DNA of 64,000 nucleotides from Tuwongella immobilis (GTDB taxonomy: Bacteria > Planctomycetota > Planctomycetia > Gemmatales > Gemmataceae): NCBI RefSeq assembly GCF_901538355.1, contig NZ_LR593887.1:6548920-6612919 (forward strand), in the 5' to 3' direction. The number at the start of each line of letters is the position of its first letter. Position 1 is the stretch's first letter. This document shows positions 25,967-34,375 of this stretch, in pieces. The notes below the pieces were generated by a model, which did not search any database, was not told the DNA's origin, and saw only the letters and a program-made list of their open reading frames with translations. The position numbers were made by a program, and so were the translations under genes.

Positions 25967-26431
25967 CGAGTCATTCTCCAGGTGCGAATCGGCAGGATGG
26001 TTCCGGGGGCAGGAGTGGTAAGAGTTTAGGGAGAATCATGCGTCAATGGACCAATCTCCCCAAGCTCCCAACCAACCCAGTCATCCGATCATGCGCAAGT
26101 TAACAGCCATTTTCAAGACAGAAACTCCATCTACATGACGAAGTTTCTGCCTCGGATTATCATGTCGCTCTTCAAGGCATCTGATGAAGTATCATCCAAT
26201 TCTGGATACTCCAAAGAGCCTTATACCCAAACTAGCGTATTCCGAGGTTCTGTCGGACAAAATATGAGAACTTTCTGGCAAAATTATCCAGAGTCCGCAA
26301 ATTCCCTAGCCCCTATTGATAGAACCCACAATTCCGCCAATCGGATCGGTCAAAATTTCTTCGGTGGGCCTAGCCGCCTCACGCAAATCCATGTGACGGC
26401 TAGGGTTCGGTAGGTTTGCCTGGCACGACGA
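25967..26431. other. A+T-rich intergenic region
   Basis: About 460 bases, visibly A+T-rich, between the start of the giant surface protein gene and the end of the nucleotidyltransferase-HD gene. The only clear element is the hairpin at 26369-26404. The frame open at 26135-26413 has no ribosome site and unlikely codon use. Confidence 0.5.
26369..26404 (-). terminator. Terminator after the nucleotidyltransferase-HD gene
   Basis: CCTAGCCG (26369-26376) and CGGCTAGG (26397-26404) pair, with further pairing inside (CTCAC with GTGA). It lies 27 bases after the stop codon on the minus strand. The T-rich tract is weak. Confidence 0.5.
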
Positions 26432-27544
26432 TCAATCGTCGCCTTCGTTGGATTGTGCCAGTTCGCGGAGATAATCCAGGGCATCATCGACGGTGCCAAC
26501 CGTGACACCGACTTGTCGCCCCTGATTATCCAGTTCTCGCAGCAGCATCAGATCCTCAAAATCTGGGGAGGATTCGAGTCTTAGACGCATGCGGTGCCCT
26601 AAAGTTCCCGATTTTAACGCCTGCGCATCCATATGATGGGCAATCAGGAACTCGGTGCGTTCGGAGATCACCCCTTCGAGCGCTTGCAGGCCGGCATTCA
26701 CATGGTCGTAGGGGTCAATCCCCTTGCCAATATCATGCAGCAATGCCGCTTGCAGAAATTCCTCGTCGTAGGGACGGGCCTCTTTCGCCAGCTCAAAGAC
26801 TTGCAGCAGATGATACAGCACATCCCCTTCGGGATGATACTTCGCCGACTGCTTAACCGATTCGAGCGGCAGCAGCAACAGTCGAAATAGCGAATACGGA
26901 TCGATCGCCTCTTCGCATTCCTGCACCGCCTCATCGAGATTCACATCCGGATATTCCCGCGTGATGAGTTCTTCCAACTCGCGGATGGATGCCCGCTCGA
27001 TCGCCTTGCCGGTGATGGAACTGCGAAACACGTAATGGGCCTTGTCCTCGGCGTAAACCGTCAATTCAAAGGGGTGCGTATCGTACACATGAATGTGCGT
27101 AAAGACGCGGCTCTCTTGATGTTTAGTCACGAGCTTATGTTCCACTTCGAATTGCAGTCCCTCAGATTCGAGGATGGAGGTGATCGGCTCAATGGCATTG
27201 CTGAAGAGGTGCAGATCGATATCCGACCCCTTGCGAATGTGGCCGGTCATGACCGAACCAATCAATCGGGGTCGAAACGCTCGCAGCAGCCGCATCATCC
27301 AGAGCGCAGCCAGGCGCATTTTCTGGAGATTGGCAGTGCGTTGCTCGCCTTCGTGGAGACGAGCGAAAGTCTGAATCAATTCCCGAATCTCGGCATTTGC
27401 CGGGAGATCCGAGGGTTTCACTTCCCCGCGACAGATCCGTTTCGCAGCCTTGCGTTTGGCCGTGAAATATTCGGATTCGACGCGCTCATACATCAACCGG
27501 GCCGCCTCGAACGCGATGGCGTGCCGAAGTCGAGCATCGGACAT
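26432..27544 (-). CDS. Nucleotidyltransferase-fold plus HD-domain protein
   Basis: A 370-aa protein. Residues 1-75 are helical and charged. About residues 90-190 show a polymerase-beta-type nucleotidyltransferase core, with IGSVMTGHIRKGSDIDLHLF supplying the GS motif and the DxD metal pair. About residues 225-330 form an HD phosphohydrolase domain, with EGDVLYHLLQVFEL and LLHDIGKGIDPYDHV (HD pair) and a later IAHHMDA. The combination resembles tRNA CCA-adding/HD and GlnD-like fusions, but the length and order match neither, so the substrate is unknown. It ends a three-gene minus-strand group. Confidence 0.8.
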   Translation of the reverse strand: MSDARLRHAIAFEAARLMYERVESEYFTAKRKAAKRICRGEVKPSDLPANAEIRELIQTFARLHEGEQRTANLQKMRLAALWMMRLLRAFRPRLIGSVMTGHIRKGSDIDLHLFSNAIEPITSILESEGLQFEVEHKLVTKHQESRVFTHIHVYDTHPFELTVYAEDKAHYVFRSSITGKAIERASIRELEELITREYPDVNLDEAVQECEEAIDPYSLFRLLLLPLESVKQSAKYHPEGDVLYHLLQVFELAKEARPYDEEFLQAALLHDIGKGIDPYDHVNAGLQALEGVISERTEFLIAHHMDAQALKSGTLGHRMRLRLESSPDFEDLMLLRELDNQGRQVGVTVGTVDDALDYLRELAQSNEGDD

Positions 27545-27665
27545 TGCAAACCGCCGAAGTTGGTTCAGCCCATATTATTCGGCGCGGGGCTGTGCGGGAC
27601 TCGCATCACCGCATCGGGCCACCTCCCCAGCATTTCCCTGTGAAACGCCGGGGAAAGCATCCCGT

Positions 27666-27797
27666 TCAATCGAAGCGGCCCAAGTAACCGGCGGCCGCGA
27701 ACATTCCCACGATCATCAGCGGAATGCCGAAGATCAGGAAGAACCACATGATCATTTGCGATCGGTACGAATCTTTCAACTTTTCCATGAACGACAT
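27666..27797 (-). CDS. 43-residue single-span membrane protein
   Basis: A short frame of 43 codons with a good ribosome site (AAAGGGCG before the ATG at 27797). The peptide starts MSFMEKLKDSYRSQ, then MIMWFFLIFGIPLMIVGMF forms one membrane helix, then AAAGYLGRFD and a stop. An amphipathic charged start plus one span is typical of small regulatory or complex-stabilising membrane peptides. It lies 48 bases after the HD hydrolase gene and 121 bases before the nucleotidyltransferase-HD gene, on the same strand. Family not recognised. Confidence 0.6.
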   Translation of the reverse strand: MSFMEKLKDSYRSQMIMWFFLIFGIPLMIVGMFAAAGYLGRFD

Positions 27798-27845
27798 GGT
27801 TCGCCCTTTCCTGGGATTCCCATCGTGGATTGTCTTGCTACCAGA

Positions 27846-28541
27846 TTATGGCATGGAGACACTGGGGTCAACCGATTGTGAAAATTCTCCCGAATGCAAA
27901 CGAGCAATCTCAGCTTCGAGATTCGCACGGGCAGGAGCCTCGCCGACAGCGGCCATGCGTTCGGTCTGGTAGATCGCCGCGCGATTTAGGAAACCCTGTA
28001 ACACGCGAAGTCGGCCATCGCGGTATTCTGTATCGGGAACATGCCGATATTCGCGTCGAATGTCAGCCGCATATCGCAGATAACGCGATTCTGCCGATCC
28101 CAAAATCGATAGGTCAGCATCTTGCAACAACACCGCATCGCCCACCGATTGGGACGATTCCGCGGCCCCGTGTCGAGTTGCCAGAATCATCGTCTCGATT
28201 CGGGCCAACGATTCTTCGCTCAACCCCAACGGCGCGAGCAATCGCCGAGCCAGCGCCGCGCTTTGGGCTTCGTTATCGACCGCGGTTGGATCATAGACCG
28301 CATCATGAAACCACGCCGCCAGCATCAAATCCGCAGGATGTTCCGCCAAATCGATGAGTTTGGACAGCACCTTCAGCACCTCGGCAATATGTTCCAAGGT
28401 GTGATAATATCGTCCCGGCTGGGCATAGGCGGCCAACAATTCATCGAACACTGGATACGCCGCCGCAGGCGTGACTCCGTACCGATCCAACAGCCGCGCC
28501 CACTGAATTTGCAGAATGTTGATCCGCTCGGGTGAAAGCAT
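27846..28541 (-). CDS. HD-superfamily predicted metal-dependent hydrolase
   Basis: A 231-aa cytoplasmic protein. It has GRYYHTLEHIAEVL (first His), MLAAWFHDAVYDPTAVDNEAQSA (HD motif and the following DNE), MILATRHG, and LLQDADLSILG with a later REYRHV. This is the pattern of the predicted HD phosphohydrolases of COG4339. The substrate of the family is not known. ATG at 28541 is preferred over the adjacent GTG because AGAGGG fits its spacing. It heads a minus-strand group with a 43-aa membrane peptide and a second HD-containing protein. Confidence 0.82.
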   Translation of the reverse strand: MLSPERINILQIQWARLLDRYGVTPAAAYPVFDELLAAYAQPGRYYHTLEHIAEVLKVLSKLIDLAEHPADLMLAAWFHDAVYDPTAVDNEAQSAALARRLLAPLGLSEESLARIETMILATRHGAAESSQSVGDAVLLQDADLSILGSAESRYLRYAADIRREYRHVPDTEYRDGRLRVLQGFLNRAAIYQTERMAAVGEAPARANLEAEIARLHSGEFSQSVDPSVSMP

Positions 28542-28630
28542 CACGCGCCCTCTGATCTTTTCCGTTGCAAGGCCACCATCACCGCGAGATAGTGAAGCCG
28601 GTCCTATTTTCCCACCGCGGAGCCTGTGCC

Positions 28631-29509
28631 ATGACTTCTAGTCGAGCCCTCACCGAATATCGCTACGAAAAACTCACCTGGCCGGAAATCAACGATGCCG
28701 TCGATTTGGGCAAAGTCTGCATCGTTCCCTGCGGCGCAGTCGAACAACACGGGCCGCACCTACCGCTGGATGTCGATTTAATCTGCCCCAACGGCATCGC
28801 TCACGGCGCGGGCAAAGAAATTCCCGAATCGATTCTGGTGCTGCCAATTGTCGCCTATGGCTACACTGGGCATGTCATGGATTTTCCCGGAACCATCAAT
28901 CAAGATTTCGAGCATTTCATGCACCATGTGCTCGATATTACCAAGTCGTTGGCCTATCACGGGTTCCGGAAAATCATTCTGCTCAATGGCCACGGCTCGA
29001 ATATGCCAAATCTGGATCTCGTCGCCCGGCGAACCAATCTGGAAACCGATGCGGAATGCACCCTGGCCGCATGGTGGCAATTACTCACCGTGGACAAGAC
29101 ATTTTTGCCCAGTTGGCGGCAAAGCAAATTCCCCGGCGGCTGCGCCCACGCCTGCGAATTGGAAACCTCGTTGTATCTGTATCTGGATGGCGAAAACGTC
29201 CGCAAAGACCTCATCAAAAACGGCACCATCTCATTCAACGAAGAAGGCAGCCCGTTCAACTGGGTCGATCTGTTCGCCGCCGGCCCCGCCACAACCGTTT
29301 CCTGGACATCGAGTTACAGCGATACCGGCGTGCTAGGCGAAGCCGAACTCGCAACCGCCGAGAAAGGCCAACGCGCCTACGAAGAAGCGGTCAAACAGTT
29401 GGTCCGCTATGTCACCTGGTGGAAGAATCGCCCGAAAGACGTCCGCAAAGATCACCATCGCAAGCCACCCACGATGCCGATTCCCTGGGGCCAAAGGCCC
29501 ATTTCATAA
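28631..29509 (+). CDS. Creatininase (creatinine amidohydrolase) family enzyme
   Basis: The 292-aa protein (ATG at 28631; the frame upstream to 28565 is not conserved-looking) has the family metal-binding motifs. These are PCGAVEQHGPHLPLDVD (Glu and His ligands, then Asp), ILLNGHGSNM, and CAHACELETSLYL (His and Glu ligands). Creatininase-family members hydrolyse cyclic amides or related bonds: creatininase, MftE peptidase, FAPy deformylase. The true substrate here is not evident, and no mycofactocin genes are nearby. The final residues (GQRPIS) are encoded by the first unit of a tandem-repeat tract that continues past the stop. Confidence 0.85.
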   Translation: MTSSRALTEYRYEKLTWPEINDAVDLGKVCIVPCGAVEQHGPHLPLDVDLICPNGIAHGAGKEIPESILVLPIVAYGYTGHVMDFPGTINQDFEHFMHHVLDITKSLAYHGFRKIILLNGHGSNMPNLDLVARRTNLETDAECTLAAWWQLLTVDKTFLPSWRQSKFPGGCAHACELETSLYLYLDGENVRKDLIKNGTISFNEEGSPFNWVDLFAAGPATTVSWTSSYSDTGVLGEAELATAEKGQRAYEEAVKQLVRYVTWWKNRPKDVRKDHHRKPPTMPIPWGQRPIS

Positions 29510-29692
29510 CGGCCAACGGACCATCGCATCACGGCCAACGGACCATTGCATCACGCGGCGAAAGGCACATTGCATCACGCGGCCAACGGACCATTTCATG
29601 ATGGTGAACGACCGCATTTCCTCGCGGCCAGCAACCGCAATTCATCGCGGGCGCTGGCCGATTTCGTGACCGAGAACGACCAATTCAAGAAT
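29488..29692 (+). repeat. Degenerate 22-24 bp tandem repeats
   Basis: Eight to nine units in a row resemble GGCCAACGGACCATTGCATC. Clear units start at 29488, 29511, 29533, 29557, 29581, 29603, 29626 and 29649. The middle units (29511-29602) differ by only a few bases and the outer ones are more decayed. The tract begins inside the last codons of the creatininase gene and ends before the TerB-like gene. There are no spacers, so it is not a CRISPR array. Confidence 0.75.
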
Positions 29693-29772
29693 TTCGATTC
29701 ACCAGCCTAGCATTCTTGGAATCGCCTGGGTAAATTGCTGCGGGGTCGGATTCCCGTCTCGGAGGTATTTCC

Positions 29773-30213
29773 ATGGGATTGTTTGACAGTCTGCTCGGCG
29801 GCGGTAGCTCTTCCACCATCACCCCCCAAGAAGCCTACTTGGGGATTCTGCTCGCCGCCAATGCGAGCGATGGCCACGTTAGCCCCGAAGAAGTGCAAGG
29901 ATTCGTCACCAGCGTCATTCGCATGAAACTGTACAGCGAATGGAACGGCGACAAGATCAACAAGGCCATCGACAAGATGCTGGGCGTCATCAAGCGCAAA
30001 GGCGTGGACGAAACCGTTGATTCCTGCGCCAAGATCCTGCCGGAAAAGCTCCACAAAACCGTGTTCGCCAACGCCGTCGATCTCGTGCTGGCCGATGGCA
30101 CCGTGGAAGATGAAGAGAAGGAATTCATCAACCGCCTGCGCCAAGTTCTCGGCCTCAGCGGTGACGATGCTCAAATGATCGCCACCGTCATGGTCTGGAA
30201 GAACCAAGGCTAA
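29773..30213 (+). CDS. TerB-like (tellurite resistance TerB family) protein
   Basis: A 146-aa cytoplasmic helical protein with a ribosome site GGAGGTATTTCC before ATG. It starts MGLFDSLLGG. Two helix pairs carry the acidic signature of the family: LLAANASDGHVSPEEVQGF (about residue 25) and LVLADGTVEDEEKEFINRL (about 100). TerB-fold proteins bind metal ions and are associated with membrane-stress modules. No terC/D/Z partner is visible, so the gene stands alone. Confidence in the fold is high; in a tellurite role, low. Confidence 0.82.
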   Translation: MGLFDSLLGGGSSSTITPQEAYLGILLAANASDGHVSPEEVQGFVTSVIRMKLYSEWNGDKINKAIDKMLGVIKRKGVDETVDSCAKILPEKLHKTVFANAVDLVLADGTVEDEEKEFINRLRQVLGLSGDDAQMIATVMVWKNQG

Positions 30214-30229
30214 TCGCCTCGTGATTCCC

Positions 30230-30279
30230 CCATCGGCGGCAAGCGAAGATGCCCGATCTGCGTTTGAATCCGCCGATGG
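30230..30279. terminator. Bidirectional terminator between TerB-like gene and ruvX
   Basis: CCATCGGCGG (30230-30239) and CCGCCGATGG (30270-30279) form a perfect 10-base stem between convergent genes. No strong T run is present, so efficiency is uncertain. Confidence 0.5.
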
Positions 30280-30310
30280 CTCATTTCCGAACCCATTCCC
30301 CCAGCACGAC

Positions 30311-30811
30311 TTATTCCGATTCGGATTCCGGGTCGGGTGACAGCGCCAACGGGATGGATGGTGGTGGACAGCCCGCATCCAAAAAGGTTTGCAAGAGAAT
30401 CTGAGCCGCGACACGATCCCGACGTTCTTTGCGACGTTTGTGCGACAGCCCGGCCTGCCAGAGTGCGGATTCGGCTTCGCGGGTGGTATAGCGTTCGTCC
30501 CAATACACCAGCGGCAAATCGGCGAGTGCCAGCAACCATTGCCCCATCCGTCGCGAGGCGGCTGCGCGTGCGCCCTCGGTGCCATTCAAATGCACCGCCA
30601 AACCGACGAGAAAGCCGACGATTTGCTCATCGGCAATCAATTTGCGAAAATATGCGGCATCGAGAGGTTCGCTTCGCCGCGTGTAAGTCTCCAATGGCGA
30701 AGCGATGATGCGATCAGGATCACAGACAGCCAAGCCGATGCGGACATCGCCGGGGTCAACACTCAAAATGCGACCTTTGGGGGGCAGTGGCTTGGCGGTC
30801 GGTTCACTCAC
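30311..30811 (-). CDS. ruvX: RuvX/YqgF putative pre-16S rRNA nuclease
   Basis: The 166-aa protein has the RNase H-like fold of YqgF: ILSVDPGDVRIGLAVCD (catalytic Asp), the VGLAVHLNGTEGARA loop, LVYWDERYTTREAE (catalytic Glu), and RRDRVAAQILLQTFLDA (last Asp). The family processes the 5' end of 16S rRNA in E. coli and was first proposed as a Holliday junction resolvase. The C-terminal 15 residues are Pro/Ser/Glu-rich and probably disordered. Its ATG overlaps the stop of the upstream guanylyltransferase gene by 4 bases (30808-30811), so the two are translationally coupled. Confidence 0.92.
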   Translation of the reverse strand: MSEPTAKPLPPKGRILSVDPGDVRIGLAVCDPDRIIASPLETYTRRSEPLDAAYFRKLIADEQIVGFLVGLAVHLNGTEGARAAASRRMGQWLLALADLPLVYWDERYTTREAESALWQAGLSHKRRKERRDRVAAQILLQTFLDAGCPPPSIPLALSPDPESESE

Positions 30812-31890
30812 AGATAAATCTCCCGGCCCGATTTCTTCAGCGCTTCGACGAGTTGCTTCACGGCGGCCTCATCGCGGCGGTCGGCGATCAGCGTCGCATC
30901 GCCATCTTTGACAATCAACAAATTACTGACACCGATCGTGGTGACGAGGTGACCGGGTTCATCGCAAACGATGATACTATCGTTGGTATCGATTCCAAAG
31001 TGCGTCGCCAAAACGGTGTTGCCGTTGGCGTCTTGCGGATTGCGGCGTTCCAATGCCTGCCAGCTTCCGACATCATCCCACTGGAACGGGGCTTGCAGCA
31101 CCAGCACTTCGGCGGCTTTTTCCATGACAGCGTAGTCGATGGAGATTTTTTCCAACCCTTCGTATTCCTTGCGGAAGACGGCCTCTTGTTCGGGGGTTCC
31201 CCAGGCATCGGCGATGCGGAGAATCGCGGCGTGGAGCGCGGGACGTTGTTGGGCCAATTCGTGGAGGATGGTTGCGGCCTTCCACACGAAGATGCCGCTA
31301 TTCCAATAGTATTCCCCGGATGCGAGAAACTGCTCGGCCAATTCGCTGTTCGGTTTTTCCCGAAAGGCTTGCACCTTCATCGCTTGCAAATTTTGTCGGC
31401 TGGCGACCACCGGCCCACGATGGATGTAGCCAAATCCCGTCGAGGGGTATGTCGGCACAATGCCAAAGGTAATCAGAGCATTGGGAAAATCGTTGGCGAT
31501 TTGCTCGGCGGCATGGGCAGCCCGGCGAAATTCTTGCACCGGTTCAATCACGTGATCCGCGGGCATGACCATCATGGTGGCATCGGGATCGGTGCGAGCG
31601 ATCAGCGCCGCTCCCAGGCCGATGCAGGCTGCGGTGTCGCGTCCAAACGGCTCCCCAACGATATTCCCCGTCGGGAGTTCCGGCAATTGGGCCGATGCTT
31701 CCCCGGCGTGAACCGCGGCGGTCAGCACCCACGTTTGCGCAGCGGGCACTTGCGATTCAATGCGGTCGCGGGTGCCCTGAAGCAGCGTGCGATCCCCGAC
31801 GAATCGGAGAAATTGCTTCGGGCGAGCCGATCGACTGCGCGGCCAAAATCGCGTGCCACCACCACCCGCCATAATCATTGCGTGCAACAT
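30808..31890 (-). CDS. manC: Mannose-1-phosphate guanylyltransferase
   Basis: Makes GDP-mannose from mannose-1-phosphate and GTP, a precursor for exopolysaccharide. ATG at 31890 follows GGAAGG; the frame upstream to 31974 does not look coding. The 360-aa protein starts MLHAMIMAGGGGTRFWPRSR and continues SARPKQFL, the nucleotidyltransferase signature. It has EPFGRDTAACIGLGA, VMPADHVI (metal-binding Asp), GFGYIHRG, AFREKPN, YYWNSGIFVW and WDDVGSW. It lacks the C-terminal isomerase domain of bifunctional enzymes, so it is the short, monofunctional form. The exopolysaccharide locus at 52-58 kb may use its product. Confidence 0.92.
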   Translation of the reverse strand: MLHAMIMAGGGGTRFWPRSRSARPKQFLRFVGDRTLLQGTRDRIESQVPAAQTWVLTAAVHAGEASAQLPELPTGNIVGEPFGRDTAACIGLGAALIARTDPDATMMVMPADHVIEPVQEFRRAAHAAEQIANDFPNALITFGIVPTYPSTGFGYIHRGPVVASRQNLQAMKVQAFREKPNSELAEQFLASGEYYWNSGIFVWKAATILHELAQQRPALHAAILRIADAWGTPEQEAVFRKEYEGLEKISIDYAVMEKAAEVLVLQAPFQWDDVGSWQALERRNPQDANGNTVLATHFGIDTNDSIIVCDEPGHLVTTIGVSNLLIVKDGDATLIADRRDEAAVKQLVEALKKSGREIYL

Positions 31891-31958
31891 ACGGAATCCT
31901 TCCTGGAGCCGATCCTCAAACGCCGATCCTGACGCCTGAGTGAGAATAACCCATCTGA

Positions 31959-33356
31959 TTACTCCAACCGGCATGGCGCTTCCGTGAGCGCAAATCCCGA
32001 TGGGAGTTTGCTTTGCAGCTCGGCCGCATCCAATGCGTAACCCGCGGCAATTTCAATCGGCACCCGAACGTGCCCCGATTCATCTCGCGGAATCGACACC
32101 CCCGATTGGGCCAGCCAATGGGCGTACAAATCCGAAATCGCTTGTTGGACCGTCTGTGGCGAATCCGCCCCCGTCGCATTCTTCAGCGGGGCAAACTCCA
32201 GCGCACGATCCGTTTCGACCGCCAGCCACCGATTGGCCAACGGAAGCGCATCGAAGATGAACATTTCAAATTTCAACGCATTTTCTTGCGTCGGATTCAC
32301 CGTTTGCCCCGTTGCCGGATCCCAGTATGGAACCTTTTTGCGGGCCAAATGAACCGGCAAACTCCCGGCATCTGCGGTGATCCGCTTCAGGAACGCCAAA
32401 TCGAACAGGTGAATCGCCGGATTGCCGGCCCGATAGCTCAGCCGACCATCCGCATCCCGGAGTTCCGCCAGATCATCCGGCAAATCCGAATACTCGATAA
32501 TCGAGCATCGCTGATCGATCAAGGCAAAAACCCCCATCTTCTCACGGGGCTGTTGCTTCTCGATGACTTTGACCGACACTTCGGCCTGCGTTTGCAGATG
32601 CAGCCCCAGAAACGCGGGATCGGCGATCCGCACCAGGGGGTTATCCACTTGAAAATAGTACAAATGCCGAATGCCCTGATGCATCAGTTCGTCCAGAAGT
32701 CCGGAATCGGCCAGGGCTTTCAGCGTGCCACCGTGACCATTCGGACTGCTGAACACCACTCCAGGACGTTCGAGCAATAGTTTTCCAGTTGCCAAATCGA
32801 GCGTGGGCAGTGTTCCTTGCTGGAAGAATCGCACGCTCGTTGGCGGGAGACCGAAGTAATTCTGCTCCGCGAAATACGCTTCGGTATCGGCGTGCGTGGC
32901 GGAGCTGGTCATCACCAGAAATGGGATCGTCTTTTTGTAGCGATTCGACAGCGCAACCACTTTCTCCGCATGGAGTTGGAACAACGTCGCTTGTCGAATC
33001 GGCGAAACCGGGAACATGCCTTTGGGCTTGTCGAATCCCAGTCGAGTCCCCTGCCCGCCAGCGACCACCAGCACCGCGACTTCACCGGCTTTGAGCGCGG
33101 CCTCACCACGAGCGATCACCACCGGGTCAATCGGTTCGGGTTCGGTGGGTAACGGTGCAATGCGGTCGCGGGCGGGGGGTGAATAGGGTTCATCGCGGCG
33201 GGCATACAAGGTTTGCAATTCCGCCAGATCGATTGTCGCAAGTTGTTGTTGCAATTCGGTTTGCGCGGCGGCTGGCAATGATTGCCAGTGGGCGGCCAGT
33301 TCCGATTGGCCCAACTGTTCCAGGGTGGCGAGGAAATTCGAGGGGGCTTGCGACAT
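31959..33356 (-). CDS. UDPGP-family UDP-(N-acetyl)hexosamine pyrophosphorylase
   Basis: The 465-aa protein belongs to the eukaryotic-type UDP-sugar pyrophosphorylases (UAP1/AGX-like), common in Planctomycetota. Evidence: VLVVAGGQGTRLGFDKPKGM (nucleotide-binding loop), FLVMTSSATHADTEAYF, FFQQGTLPTLD, FSSPNGHGG, YFQVDNPLVRIADP, GVFALID and ENALKFEMFIFDALP. It probably makes UDP-GlcNAc or a related UDP-sugar in the cytoplasm. The exact sugar cannot be told. GGGAGGA lies 3-4 bases before the second of two adjacent ATGs, so 33356 is used (33359 possible). It lies 47 bases after the MBL gene and 68 bases before manC. Confidence 0.88.
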   Translation of the reverse strand: MSQAPSNFLATLEQLGQSELAAHWQSLPAAAQTELQQQLATIDLAELQTLYARRDEPYSPPARDRIAPLPTEPEPIDPVVIARGEAALKAGEVAVLVVAGGQGTRLGFDKPKGMFPVSPIRQATLFQLHAEKVVALSNRYKKTIPFLVMTSSATHADTEAYFAEQNYFGLPPTSVRFFQQGTLPTLDLATGKLLLERPGVVFSSPNGHGGTLKALADSGLLDELMHQGIRHLYYFQVDNPLVRIADPAFLGLHLQTQAEVSVKVIEKQQPREKMGVFALIDQRCSIIEYSDLPDDLAELRDADGRLSYRAGNPAIHLFDLAFLKRITADAGSLPVHLARKKVPYWDPATGQTVNPTQENALKFEMFIFDALPLANRWLAVETDRALEFAPLKNATGADSPQTVQQAISDLYAHWLAQSGVSIPRDESGHVRVPIEIAAGYALDAAELQSKLPSGFALTEAPCRLE

Positions 33357-33403
33357 CATTCCTCCCGGTTGACAGACCGCCCAAACCATCGTTCGGGGGT
33401 GAC

Positions 33404-34186
33404 TTAGAACTCCAACGTCAAACCATCGTATGCCATTTGGACGGGCGAAGGTAGCATGCGTGGTAGTGAGTCGTAGTCAAATTCGTGGGACATATGCGTG
33501 AGAAAGGCCCGCTTCGGTCGCACAGTTCGAATAATGTCCAAGGCTTCATCCAAACCCAGGTGAGCGGGGTGCGGCTTGAAGCGCAGACAATCGATAATCA
33601 GCGTATCGAGCCCTTCCAACAAGTCCCAACTTTGTGTGGGAATGCGATTGCAGTCGGTGCAGTAGGCGAGGTCGCCGATGCGGTAGCCAAACGACGTAAA
33701 CCGTGAATGCACCAGGGGAATCGGCGTAATCCGTTCGCCCAGCGCATCGAATGAACCACCGTTGAGCCGCCGGAAGATGAGTTTCGGCACAAACCCGGCG
33801 GGGGCGTCTTCGGTCTCGGCGGCAAAGGCGTAGGGGAACGCCGTGCGAATCACGCACTCCACCTCTTCGGTGCAATAGATCGGCAGCGGCCCACCTAGCA
33901 GCCGCGGGAACAATCGCACATCATCCAGACCGAACAAATGATCGGCGTGATAGTGGGTGTAGGCGATGGCGTGGACCAGCTCGACGCGCTCGCGGAGCAA
34001 TTGCAGCCGCAATTCGGGGCCGGTATCGATGAGGAGATTCCCTTCCGCAAGGCGGAATAGAACACTCGAACGATAGCGGGAGTTTTTTGGATTTGTGGAA
34101 CGGCAGACCGCGCAATCGCAGCCAATCATCGGTACGCCGACCGATGTGCCTGTGCCCAGAAATGTGATCGTTCGCGGACCTGCCAT
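33404..34186 (-). CDS. MBL-fold (PhnP-like) metal-dependent hydrolase
   Basis: The 260-aa protein (ATG at 34186 after AGGTGG) starts ITFLGTGTSVGVPMIGC and has CAVCRS, as in PhnP/RNase Z-like metallo-beta-lactamases. Metal ligands are visible in AYTHYHADHLFGLDD (HxHxDH), in PIPLVHSRFTSFGYRIGDLAYCTDC, and in FLTHMSHEFDYDSL near the C-terminus. PhnP cleaves cyclic ribose phosphates; related proteins act in lipoate or nucleotide metabolism, so the substrate is open. It is the first gene of an apparent operon with the UDP-sugar pyrophosphorylase, manC and ruvX. Confidence 0.85.
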   Translation of the reverse strand: MAGPRTITFLGTGTSVGVPMIGCDCAVCRSTNPKNSRYRSSVLFRLAEGNLLIDTGPELRLQLLRERVELVHAIAYTHYHADHLFGLDDVRLFPRLLGGPLPIYCTEEVECVIRTAFPYAFAAETEDAPAGFVPKLIFRRLNGGSFDALGERITPIPLVHSRFTSFGYRIGDLAYCTDCNRIPTQSWDLLEGLDTLIIDCLRFKPHPAHLGLDEALDIIRTVRPKRAFLTHMSHEFDYDSLPRMLPSPVQMAYDGLTLEF

Positions 34187-34310
34187 GATCCACCTGTTCC
34201 CACGCAAACGACCACCGGGTCGCCAGCAAACTGTTGTCTTGGTTATTTGATCCAGATTTCCAATTGGCGGCAAGAGCGATTCGGCAGGGAGAGGAGAATC
34301 GGCAAGAAAT

Positions 34311-34350
34311 CCTCGGCGAATTCCGCAGGCCATGCGGGGATTCGCCGAGG
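34311..34350 (-). terminator. Terminator after the DUF1549/DUF1553 gene
   Basis: CCTCGGCGAATTCCGC pairs with GCGGGGATTCGCCGAGG (one imperfection) to give a long stem 25 bases after the stop codon on the minus strand. The tail is not T-rich. Confidence 0.6.
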
Positions 34351-34375
34351 TGGGTGTGCGAGCATTCCGACGACG

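Noticed and set aside
29488-29692. Repeat tract considered as a CRISPR array
   Set aside because: Units follow one another directly with no unique spacers, and no cas gene is near.
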